Below are positions 41,737-49,999 of a DNA stretch of 50,535 bases, one piece after another. The DNA is taken from contig CANLHV010000002.1 in NCBI GenBank assembly GCA_947490975.1, forward strand, positions 1-50,535, written 5' to 3'. A program made the position numbers and the translations under genes. Numbering within the stretch: the first letter of the stretch is position 1; each line of letters opens with the position of its first letter. The stretch is from Acidimicrobiaceae bacterium. Lineage in GTDB: Bacteria > Actinomycetota > Acidimicrobiia > Acidimicrobiales > Ilumatobacteraceae. The notes beneath the pieces are model-generated. The model made no database searches and had not been told where the DNA came from. It was given only the letters and a program-made list of their open reading frames with translations.

Positions 41737-41852
41737 CACCTTGCCACCAAGTTTTACAAAGTTCGCGAGTTTGATCTTTGTTGCTCAGTGCGTCTCGGTC
41801 GAGCTGAAAGCGGTGGCGTCGCCACGGCTGGCTTTGACCCGCGTGCCGCAAC

Positions 41853-41880
41853 AACTCAAACTTTCGTGTTTTGAGTTTTA
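41853..41880 (+). promoter_or_regulatory. infC leader stem-loop, attenuator-like
   Basis: AACTCAAA (41853-41860), 9-nt loop, TTTGAGTT (41870-41877), followed by TTA; just upstream of AGGAGG. Confidence 0.5.
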
Positions 41881-41908
41881 TCCAATATGAAAGAGGAGGC
41901 ACAGCCGC

Positions 41909-41932
41909 TTGTCAAGCAGTGAACAGTCATAG
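41909..41932 (+). other. Candidate 7-codon leader mini-ORF (TTG TCA AGC AGT GAA CAG TCA TAG)
   Basis: AGGAGG at 41894-41899, 9-nt spacing to TTG; stop TAG overlaps the ATA proposed as the infC start. Confidence 0.35.
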
Positions 41933-42603
41933 CACCGCCAAATAATGAGCCGCGCTACAACGAGAGAATTCGAGCCAAACAGGTTCGGCTCGTTGATGCA
42001 GACGGATCACAAGTTGGAGTCGTCAGTATCGAAGATGCACTCGAGCGATCACGCAAGGCCGATTTAGATCTTGTTGAAGTTGCTCCGCTAGCAGAACCAC
42101 CCGTATGTCGAATCATGGACTACGGCAAGTTTCGCTACGAAGAGGCGCAGCGACTGAAAGAGTCCCGTAAAAAAACGGTGCAGATCACAATGAAGGAAGT
42201 CAAGTTCAAGCCGAAGATTGCCAAAGGAGACTTTGACACCAAGGTGCGCCACATGCTCGAGTTTCTCGACGAAGGCCACAAGGTGAAAGTCACCCTGCAG
42301 TTTCGCGGAAGAGAAATGGCTCACCCAGAGTTGGGTTCGAAGATTTTGGATGCCGTGATCGAGCAACTCGGTCCGATAGCCAAAGTTGACACCTCAGCTC
42401 GACTTGAAGGTCGAAATATGACGATGGTTCTCTCACCAGACAAAAAAGCAGCCAAACGTCCGGCGAGCCCAAAACCCGCTTCGACGAAACCAGCAACCGT
42501 AAACCCAACGCCGATCAAACAAGACAATTCAATAACGACAACCGAAACGGAGCCACAAAATGCCAAAGATGAAAACATCCAAGACAGCCAAGAAGCGATT
42601 TAA
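41929..42603 (+). CDS. infC: Translation initiation factor IF-3, probable non-canonical ATA start
   Basis: Frame gives (M)[78 protein letters not shown]...; in-frame stop at 41920-41922; first ATG/GTG/TTG is at 42115, which would delete the N-domain. Confidence 0.9.
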   Translation: MAPPNNEPRYNERIRAKQVRLVDADGSQVGVVSIEDALERSRKADLDLVEVAPLAEPPVCRIMDYGKFRYEEAQRLKESRKKTVQITMKEVKFKPKIAKGDFDTKVRHMLEFLDEGHKVKVTLQFRGREMAHPELGSKILDAVIEQLGPIAKVDTSARLEGRNMTMVLSPDKKAAKRPASPKPASTKPATVNPTPIKQDNSITTTETEPQNAKDENIQDSQEAI

Positions 42604-42757
42604 GAAAACAGGCACAGGCAAACTTCGTCGTCAGCAGTCGATGCGCCAACACTTGTTTGAGCACAAGTCGAGTGAGCGTACTCGTCGCCTTGATGGCACC
42701 GTCGATGTGCACACAGGCGACGTTAAACGAATCAAGCGTCTGCTCGCAGAGCGGTAA
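42560..42757 (+). CDS. rpmI: 50S ribosomal protein L35
   Basis: [27 protein letters not shown]...[14 protein letters not shown]; overlaps the infC 3' end by 44 nt. Confidence 0.96.
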   Translation: MPKMKTSKTAKKRFKKTGTGKLRRQQSMRQHLFEHKSSERTRRLDGTVDVHTGDVKRIKRLLAER

Positions 42758-42807
42758 ATCACGAAGTCGAAGATCTGTAATCAAACTTTTACTGAAAGGA
42801 AACGAAG

Positions 42808-43164
42808 ATGGCCAGAGTTAAACGTGGTGTTCATGCCCGCAAAAAGCACAGGGCGATTCTTGAAAAGGCAAAGGGTTACTACGGCGATCGCAGCCGTACT
42901 TTCCGTTCGGCAAACGAGCAAGTACTGCACTCAGGTCAGTATGCGTTTCGTGATCGTCGCGCAAAGAAGGGCGAGTTCCGCAGTCTGTGGATTCAGCGCA
43001 TCAATGCCGGCTGTCGCATGCACGACATGAGCTACAGCCGCTTCATCGCGGGCTTGTCAGCCGCTGGCATAACAGTCGACAGAAAAATTTTGGCTGATCT
43101 TGCTGTTCATGACGAAAAAGCTTTCGCGAAGTTAGTCGAAACAGCCAAGGGCGCACTCGTCTGA
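42808..43164 (+). CDS. rplT: 50S ribosomal protein L20
   Basis: [67 protein letters not shown]. Confidence 0.98.
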   Translation: MARVKRGVHARKKHRAILEKAKGYYGDRSRTFRSANEQVLHSGQYAFRDRRAKKGEFRSLWIQRINAGCRMHDMSYSRFIAGLSAAGITVDRKILADLAVHDEKAFAKLVETAKGALV

Positions 43165-43928
43165 GTCTTTCGCCACTCGCGTTCACGAGCAATCGAGTTC
43201 AGCGACTACGCAGACTTGTAAACGATAAATCTGAACGGGCGCAAGAAAAGGCGTTCGTAGTCGAAGGTGCCACGCTGATCGATGAAGCAATTCGGGCCGG
43301 TTGGCAAATCGAATCGCAATTTGTTGCCCCGGGTGGTGTTGCATGTTCTGGTGCAGGAAGCGCGGTAAACGATCTTGCTTCGGGGGTTATCGAGCGCGTT
43401 GCGTCAACTGCGACCCCGCAACCAGTAATTGCAATTGCACTGAAAAAAGAACATGACATTGAAGACTTGAAGAATGGTGGTGATTCTTGGGTTGTTGTCG
43501 CCGACAAAATTTCAGATCCAGGCAATCTAGGCACAATTCTGCGATCGGCAGAAGCAGCGGGCGCCAGCGCGGTAATTCTGACAAGTGGCACCGTTGATGC
43601 TTTCAGCCCAAAGGTTGTGCGGGCATCGGCCGGTGCAATTTTCAATATCCCAGTTTTTGAATCAGTAACACTTGATGACGTTGCATCGCTTGGTTTTAAA
43701 ACTTGGGGCTCGTCGAGTCATCAACTCGAGAAGTCAGTCGATTTCAATGCGGCAGACCTATCAGGACGCGTAGCGATAGTGCTCGGCAATGAAGCACATG
43801 GTTTGTCAATGAATACCAAACTTGACGGATGGCTGACAATTGAACATGCAGGTCGTTCTGAGAGCCTGAATGTTGCGATGGCTGCCACACTGTTGTGCTT
43901 TGAAGTTAAGCGCCAACACAATAAGTAG
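43161..43928 (+). CDS. TrmH/SpoU-family RNA 2'-O-methyltransferase, probable CTG start
   Basis: Frame from CTG 43161: (M)[43 protein letters not shown]...[29 protein letters not shown]...[10 protein letters not shown]...[14 protein letters not shown]. No ATG/GTG/TTG in frame before 43467. Confidence 0.9.
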   Translation: MSLSPLAFTSNRVQRLRRLVNDKSERAQEKAFVVEGATLIDEAIRAGWQIESQFVAPGGVACSGAGSAVNDLASGVIERVASTATPQPVIAIALKKEHDIEDLKNGGDSWVVVADKISDPGNLGTILRSAEAAGASAVILTSGTVDAFSPKVVRASAGAIFNIPVFESVTLDDVASLGFKTWGSSSHQLEKSVDFNAADLSGRVAIVLGNEAHGLSMNTKLDGWLTIEHAGRSESLNVAMAATLLCFEVKRQHNK

Positions 43929-43967
43929 CCCAGTCGCGAAGTCGCCGAAGACTAAAGTTAGATAACG

Positions 43968-44996
43968 ATGTCTGAGCAAAACCTTGTTGGGTCAATGACC
44001 GCGGCGATCAATGAGGCCAAAGAGTCAGCGATGTTGGCGATTAGAAGTACGGCAGATCTCGCTGGGCTGCGTGCGCTTTCAGCAGATCTAAATAAAAAAG
44101 ATAGCCCGTTAAATAGTTTTAAGAGCGAAATGGGAAAACTGCCGTCGGTTGAAGATAAGCGGTCAATCGGCCAGTTGCTTAATGCGGCGGCAACCGAGAT
44201 TGCTGCAGCACTTGAGTCTCGAACTCGCGAGTTTGCCGATAGCGAGATCTCAGCGCGCATCGAAAGCGAGTCGCTCGATCTGACCGAATTGTTGGTGCAG
44301 CGTCGACGGGGTCATAGCCACATCGTGACTCAGGCGACACAGAGGCTCGAAGACGTTTTCATCGGTTTGGGTTTTCAAATCGCCGAAGGGCCAGAGGTTG
44401 AAACAGACTTTCATAATTTTGAAGCGCTCAACATGCCGAAGTCGCACCCGGCGCGATCAGAATTTGACACGATGTTTCTTGAATACGGCGAGCCGAATTC
44501 AGTTCTCTTGCGAACACACACATCGCCGGTGCAAATTCGTGTGATGAAATCATGGAAGCCGCCGATTTATGCGATTATGCCAGGACGAGTTTTTCGACGT
44601 GACACGCCCGACGCGACGCATATGCCCGTGTTTCATCAGATTGAAGGTCTCGTAATTGACAGAGGTATTACGTTCGCGCACCTGGCGGGCACAATCGAAG
44701 CCTTCACCAAGGCATTTTTCGGTAGCGAGTTCACCAGTCGTCTTCGTCCGTCATTCTTTCCATTCACCGAGCCAAGCGCTGAGTTTGATATTCGTCGCGC
44801 CGATGGCGAGTGGATAGAACTCGGCGGTTGTGGCATGGTGCACCCGAATGTGTTGATTAGTGGAGGCATTGATCCTGAAGAGTTCAGCGGCTTTGCATTT
44901 GGCTTTGGTATTGATCGCATGGCAAAAGAACGCCACAAGGTTGAAGACATTCGCGAGATGTACACCAACGATTTGAGATTCTTGAGGCAGTTCTGA
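43968..44996 (+). CDS. pheS: Phenylalanyl-tRNA synthetase alpha subunit
   Basis: GFQIAEGPEVETDFHNFEALNMPKSHPAR; LLRTHTSPVQIRVM; GMVHPNVL; FAFGFGIDRMAKERHKVEDIREMYTNDLRFLRQF. Confidence 0.98.
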   Translation: MSEQNLVGSMTAAINEAKESAMLAIRSTADLAGLRALSADLNKKDSPLNSFKSEMGKLPSVEDKRSIGQLLNAAATEIAAALESRTREFADSEISARIESESLDLTELLVQRRRGHSHIVTQATQRLEDVFIGLGFQIAEGPEVETDFHNFEALNMPKSHPARSEFDTMFLEYGEPNSVLLRTHTSPVQIRVMKSWKPPIYAIMPGRVFRRDTPDATHMPVFHQIEGLVIDRGITFAHLAGTIEAFTKAFFGSEFTSRLRPSFFPFTEPSAEFDIRRADGEWIELGGCGMVHPNVLISGGIDPEEFSGFAFGFGIDRMAKERHKVEDIREMYTNDLRFLRQF

Positions 44997-47371
44997 TGAA
45001 GATTTTGAACTCGTGGCTCAATGACTTTGGCGCCTTTGGTACGAATGTCGAAAAACTAGCTGAAGCGTTGACGAGTCTCGGTTTGGCGGTCGAATCAGTC
45101 ACGACCGTTGGTACGCCGGTCAAAGGTGTTGTCGTAGCCAAAGTTTTGCGCACCGAGCGTCATCCTGACGCCGAAAAAGTTCACCGCGTCTATGTAGATG
45201 CAGGTGATGGCAAAGAATTGCATGTTTGGTGTGGTGCATTCAATATGAAGTCGGGTGATCTGATTCCGTTGGCGACACTCGGTACAACAATGCCTGATGG
45301 TCGAATAATCACAGCGCGAGGAATTCTCGGCATTGAGAGTCATGGCATGCTTTGCTCTGGCACCGAATTGGGTTTGACCGCCGATGCTGATGGCATTTTG
45401 ATTCTGCCTAGCAATCTCAAACTTGGCACTGATGTCTTTGCGGCTCTTGGCATAAAGCAAGACTCTGTGTTCGATTTAGATGTGACCCGCAATCGGCCCG
45501 ATTGCAACGGCTACTTGGGTGTTGCGCGTGACCTGGGTGCTCGCTTGGGCATCAAAGTTGTGGCGCCGAGCGGAGACAAAGCAAAGAAAGGTGTGTCGCG
45601 CTCGATGAAAGTCACAATCGTCGATAAAAGTCGTTGCGCCCGTTACAACATGACGCTTATGTCGGGAGTTGTGGTTGGTGACTCGCCGAGTTGGATAGCG
45701 CAACGGCTTGCAAACTGCGGCATGCGACCGATCAATAATGTTGTTGATGCATCGAACTTGGTGATGCTTGAGTTGAATCAGCCGACCCATGCTTTTGACG
45801 CAGAAAAAGTGAATAACGGTTTCAAAATTCGATGTGCTCGCCCTGGTGAAACATTGCTGACCTTAGACGGTCAAGTTCGAGATCTCGAATCAAGCGATCT
45901 CTTGATTTGTGATGGCAAAGATAACGCCATTGGTCTCGCCGGTGTCATGGGTGGAGCTTCAACTGAGATAAGCGAGCAGACCAAAACTGTCGCACTCGAG
46001 ACCGCTTGGTTTGAATCGTCAGGCGTCGCTAAAACCGCAACAAGGCTCGGCCTTAAATCTGAGGCGTCAATGCGTTTTGAACGTGGGGTTGATCCATATG
46101 GTGTAGACCATGCTGTCAGTCGCTTTGCCGTGTTGTTGCGTGAGTCGTGCCCAGATCTAGTTGTTCATGGTGGGGCAGCAGATGCTAAAGAAAAATCTCT
46201 TCCGCCAAAGCAAAAAGTCGTCAGTTTGCGAGTCGGTCAAGTTAATCGAATTCTCGGAGTAAAACTCTCGGCTAAGGCAATTTCGGTGATGCTCGCAAAG
46301 ATTGGCTTCGCTACCAAGGCAACTTCTGCTGCCAAATCGGCTACTTTGAAAATTGCAGTACCCTCGTGGCGCCCTGACTGCGAAACTGAGATCGACATCG
46401 TTGAAGAAGTTGCCAGACATTACGGCTACGAGAACTTAGGCAAGATTGTGCCCCAATCCACGATGCATGGTCGGCTCTCGCCTTTGCAACAGCGCCGTCG
46501 AGACATTCGTGAAGTGGTTTTGAGCATGGGGTTGAGTGAAGCGATGCCGAATCCGTTTTTGGCACCAGGCGATCTGGTCAAGGCTGGCTTGTCAGAAGAT
46601 AACGCGATTCGTCTTTCGAATCCGCTTGTTTATGAAGAGAGTGTGTTGCGCACATCACTTCGACCAGGTCTTTTGAAGGCGATTTCATTCAATATCTCGC
46701 ATCGGGCAAGCAAGATATCGCTATTTGAACTAGGTCATGTTTATCCGTCTGGTTCTGCAGATTCAGCTGAGGGTCTACCTGATGAATTTGAGTCACTTTG
46801 CTTGGTCGCCGTTGGTGAAACGAGTTCGTTGGCACTCGATTGGTGGAGTCAGATTTCTAGTGTGATGGGCTTTGGCGCACAACTTGATCAGGCGAGTGTT
46901 GAACCTGGCTATCACCCAAAGCGCAGTGCGATTTTGCGTCGAGGCAAACAAGTCTTGGGGTGTGTTGGTGAAATTGATCCTCGAGTGTTGGCACAACATC
47001 AGATCAATACTTCGGTTGCATGTCTTGAGTTAAATCTTTCGGTGTTGCTTGCTGAAACGCCGCGAATCGCGACGGCCAAATCAGTAAGTCGATTTCCGCG
47101 AAGTGATTTTGATTTAGCGTTTACCGTGCCGAACAGTCAGTCGGCAGGTGCCGTTATGAAGGCATTGCGTCAAGCGGGGGGTTCAGAGTTAGTCGATCTT
47201 GAATTATTCGATGTTTATCGTGGCGCAGGCCTACCCAATGATTCGCGAAGTTTGACGTTCAGGTTGTGCTTGCAGGCCAGCGATCGAACGTTGACCGATG
47301 CCGAAGTCACGGCAATTCGACAAAAGTGCCTAAACGCTGCAGCCAAACTTGGTGCTTTGCTTCGTAATTAG
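44996..47371 (+). CDS. pheT: Phenylalanyl-tRNA synthetase beta subunit
   Basis: MKILNSWLNDF; GIESHGMLCSGTELGL; NRPDCNGYLGVARDLGA; C-terminal FDX-ACB region. Confidence 0.97.
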   Translation: MKILNSWLNDFGAFGTNVEKLAEALTSLGLAVESVTTVGTPVKGVVVAKVLRTERHPDAEKVHRVYVDAGDGKELHVWCGAFNMKSGDLIPLATLGTTMPDGRIITARGILGIESHGMLCSGTELGLTADADGILILPSNLKLGTDVFAALGIKQDSVFDLDVTRNRPDCNGYLGVARDLGARLGIKVVAPSGDKAKKGVSRSMKVTIVDKSRCARYNMTLMSGVVVGDSPSWIAQRLANCGMRPINNVVDASNLVMLELNQPTHAFDAEKVNNGFKIRCARPGETLLTLDGQVRDLESSDLLICDGKDNAIGLAGVMGGASTEISEQTKTVALETAWFESSGVAKTATRLGLKSEASMRFERGVDPYGVDHAVSRFAVLLRESCPDLVVHGGAADAKEKSLPPKQKVVSLRVGQVNRILGVKLSAKAISVMLAKIGFATKATSAAKSATLKIAVPSWRPDCETEIDIVEEVARHYGYENLGKIVPQSTMHGRLSPLQQRRRDIREVVLSMGLSEAMPNPFLAPGDLVKAGLSEDNAIRLSNPLVYEESVLRTSLRPGLLKAISFNISHRASKISLFELGHVYPSGSADSAEGLPDEFESLCLVAVGETSSLALDWWSQISSVMGFGAQLDQASVEPGYHPKRSAILRRGKQVLGCVGEIDPRVLAQHQINTSVACLELNLSVLLAETPRIATAKSVSRFPRSDFDLAFTVPNSQSAGAVMKALRQAGGSELVDLELFDVYRGAGLPNDSRSLTFRLCLQASDRTLTDAEVTAIRQKCLNAAAKLGALLRN

Positions 47372-47391
47372 CCACACATTTTTAAGACTCA

Positions 47392-48048
47392 ATGACCAGA
47401 CATTCGGCGCTCGTTGTTGGCAAAGATATCAAGTCTCGATGTAGTTGGTGTGAAGGTGACAGTGAATACATTCGCTATCACGACGAAGAATGGGGTCGGC
47501 CAGTTACCGATGACAGACTCATTTTTGAAAAGATTTGTCTCGAAGGCTTTCAATCAGGTTTGAGTTGGCTGACAATCTTGCGCAAGCGACCAGAATTCAG
47601 AATTGCATTTAAAAACTTCGAACCAGAGTTAGTTGCAAAATTCAACAAAAGAGATATCGAGCGCCTGCTGAGCAATGCCGGCATAGTCAGGCACAGGGGC
47701 AAAATCGAAGCGACTATTGAAAATGCCAAGGCGAGTCTGCAGATGCAATACGAGGGTATATCGTTGGCGAAATTTTTCTGGAGCTTCTGCCCAGAGAACC
47801 AGTCAATGGTGTCATCTAAAACGCACTCTAAGGCACCAAAGAATCAGCGTGACATTCAGAGCAAAACACCAGAGTCTCAAGCGATGTCAAAGGCGTTACG
47901 AAAACTCGGCTTCAAATTTGTGGGCGAAACAACCATGTATGCGGCGATGCAGTCGCTTGGCGTTGTAAATGACCATTATTTGGGTTGCCATCGGCGTGAA
48001 ACATGCGAAGTAGCACGCGCCAAAGCCCTCAAATTGATGCTTGCATAG
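47392..48048 (+). CDS. tag: DNA-3-methyladenine glycosylase I
   Basis: RCSWCEGDSEYIRYHDEEWGRPVTDDRLIFEKICLEGFQSGLSWLTILRKRPEFRIAF; C-terminal NDHYLGCHRR. Confidence 0.93.
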   Translation: MTRHSALVVGKDIKSRCSWCEGDSEYIRYHDEEWGRPVTDDRLIFEKICLEGFQSGLSWLTILRKRPEFRIAFKNFEPELVAKFNKRDIERLLSNAGIVRHRGKIEATIENAKASLQMQYEGISLAKFFWSFCPENQSMVSSKTHSKAPKNQRDIQSKTPESQAMSKALRKLGFKFVGETTMYAAMQSLGVVNDHYLGCHRRETCEVARAKALKLMLA

Positions 48049-48069
48049 TTATGCACGAACCCGTATAAT
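48041..48069 (+). promoter_or_regulatory. argC promoter: TTGCAT - 17 bp - TATAAT
   Basis: Perfect TATAAT -10 at 48064-48069 and -35-like TTGCAT at 48041-48046; argC ATG is 9 nt after the -10. Confidence 0.65.
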
Positions 48070-48074
48070 CATAC
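48042..48074. promoter_or_regulatory. Candidate tandem ArgR operator (two ARG-box-like inverted repeats)
   Basis: TGCATA-GT-TATGCA (48042-48055) and GTAT-AATC-ATAC (48063-48074), centres 20 bp apart, overlapping -35 and -10. Confidence 0.55.
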
Positions 48075-48078
48075 ATCT

Positions 48079-49101
48079 ATGTTTTCAGTAGGCATTTTGG
48101 GGGCGTCAGGCTTTGTTGGCGCAGAACTTTTAAGGCTTTGTGCCAGCCACCCCGAGTTTGAAGTTGTTTATGCCACTGGCGATTCTCAGGCAGGTGCTCT
48201 GGCTTCGACTTTGTATCCCAGTTTGACGACTGCGTATCCAAACTTGGTTTTCGATGAATACTCGTTGGAAAGAGCGTTGAAATGTGATGTTGTTTTTCTG
48301 GCTTTGCCTCACGAGGCAAGTCTCAAAATCGTGCCGCAGTTGCTTAATAAAGTTCGACTGGTGGTCGACTGCAGCGCTGCATTCAGATTGAAAGACCCGA
48401 CTCTTTATCCGACTTGGTATGGCTTCGATCACGACCAACCAGCTGAGTTAAAGGCGGCTGTTTACGGTTTGCCCGAGTTGTATCGACAAGATCTAAAAAC
48501 CGCGAAGCTGATCGCAACACCCGGTTGCTATGTGACGGCGGCGAGTTTGGCCCTGGCGCCATTGGTGAAAGCCGAAGTTATTTCGACAATCGGCGTAATC
48601 GTTGACGCTGCATCTGGGGTATCAGGCGCTGGGCGAGCGCTCAAAAATAGCAATTCGTTTTGCGCTGTCGACGAAGATTTCTCGGCTTACGGTTTGCTTG
48701 ATCATCGTCACACACCAGAAATTGAGCAGGTGACCGGTGCGCAGATTTTGTTTACTCCGCATCTCGCGCCAATGAATCGGGGCATTCTTGCTACTTGCTA
48801 CGCCCGACCAATTGATGCCGCAAAAACAAGCACGGCATCGTTGCTCGCAGTTTTGAGTCGAGCCTATGCTCGCGAACCATTTGTGGCAGTACGACCTGCA
48901 TCGCCATCAACGAAAGCGACACTCGGCACAAACTCGGTTCTCTTGTCGGCAAGATTTGATCAACGAACTGGCTACGTGATTGTGCTTTGCGCTATTGACA
49001 ACTTGACGAAGGGGGCCGCGGGTGGCGCGATTCAAGCGGCCAATGTTGCACTAAACATTGACGAATCTTTTGGTCTTGCCAAAGTGGGAATGTACCCATG
49101 A
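48079..49101 (+). CDS. argC: N-acetyl-gamma-glutamyl-phosphate reductase
   Basis: VGILGASGFVGAELLRLCASHPEFEV; ATPGCYVTAASLALAPL; HRHTPEIEQ; FTPHLAPMNRGI. Confidence 0.97.
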   Translation: MFSVGILGASGFVGAELLRLCASHPEFEVVYATGDSQAGALASTLYPSLTTAYPNLVFDEYSLERALKCDVVFLALPHEASLKIVPQLLNKVRLVVDCSAAFRLKDPTLYPTWYGFDHDQPAELKAAVYGLPELYRQDLKTAKLIATPGCYVTAASLALAPLVKAEVISTIGVIVDAASGVSGAGRALKNSNSFCAVDEDFSAYGLLDHRHTPEIEQVTGAQILFTPHLAPMNRGILATCYARPIDAAKTSTASLLAVLSRAYAREPFVAVRPASPSTKATLGTNSVLLSARFDQRTGYVIVLCAIDNLTKGAAGGAIQAANVALNIDESFGLAKVGMYP

Positions 49102-49997
49102 CGAACGGTCAGCGAACGGCAATAGATCAATCAGTGGTTGACTCTGCACAGATTGCGAACTTGTTGATCGAGGCATTGCCGTATATCCAAAAATTTGCGG
49201 GCAAAACAGTAGTTATCAAATACGGCGGCAACGCACTTGCAGGCTCGACAAATGATGATGCACTGGCTGCTTTCGCAAAAGACATTGCACTGTTGCACGC
49301 AGTCGGAATTAAGCCAGTTGTTGTACACGGTGGCGGACCGCAAATTTCAGCGATGATGGAGCGTCTTGGCAAAAAACCAAGTTTTCATAACGGTCTTCGA
49401 ATCACCGATGCCGAAACAATGGAAATCGTGAGCATGGTGTTGCTGGGCACTGTTAATCCGCAATTGGTTACAGCCATTAATCAACACGGGGCGCCAGCAG
49501 TGGGTGTCTCAGGCCAAGACGCGAATATGTTCATCGTGTCTGCCCATGACGAAGCATTGGGTTTCGTAGGAGAGATAACGAAAGTCGATGCGACAATTGT
49601 TAAAAAAATGCTTGCCGAATCGCAAGTGCCAGTGGTTGCGACGATTGGTACAGACAACTCGGGTCAGGCCTACAACATCAACGCCGATACTGCTGCTGGG
49701 GCATTGGCTGAAGCTCTTGGCGCCCAAAAGCTTGTTTATATGACAGACATTGCGGGTGTTCGTGGCAACAAAGACGATGCGAGCTCATTGCTGCGTCAAG
49801 CAACAACTTCTCAACTGCGCTCGCTACTCGGATCTGGGGCAATCGATGGCGGAATGATCCCAAAAATTGAGAGTTGCGTTTCGGCAATTGAGCGAGGTGT
49901 GTTTCAAGCGCACATTTTGGATGGAAGAATCGCTCACGTTTTGCTGCTCGAGCTCTTTACTGACGCTGGTGTCGGCACGATGGTCTCGAAGGGATAA
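49098..49997 (+). CDS. argB: Acetylglutamate kinase
   Basis: KTVVIKYGGNALAG; VVHGGGPQISAMMERLGKKPSFHNGLRITD; GGMIPKIESCVSAIERGV; ATGA overlap with argC. Confidence 0.97.
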   Translation: MTNGQRTAIDQSVVDSAQIANLLIEALPYIQKFAGKTVVIKYGGNALAGSTNDDALAAFAKDIALLHAVGIKPVVVHGGGPQISAMMERLGKKPSFHNGLRITDAETMEIVSMVLLGTVNPQLVTAINQHGAPAVGVSGQDANMFIVSAHDEALGFVGEITKVDATIVKKMLAESQVPVVATIGTDNSGQAYNINADTAAGALAEALGAQKLVYMTDIAGVRGNKDDASSLLRQATTSQLRSLLGSGAIDGGMIPKIESCVSAIERGVFQAHILDGRIAHVLLLELFTDAGVGTMVSKG

Positions 49998-49999
49998 AC

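Noticed and set aside
41563-41874. 103-aa plus-strand ORF in the DUF1844-infC region
   Set aside because: Overlaps the DUF1844 gene antisense and the infC leader; no recognisable family, no SD; more likely leader RNA.
41887-41922. In-frame upstream ATG (MKEEAQPLVKQ-TGA) before infC, suggesting UGA readthrough or selenocysteine
   Set aside because: No SD before this ATG, peptide does not resemble an IF-3 N-terminus, and no sign of a SECIS or readthrough context; the ATA start is simpler.
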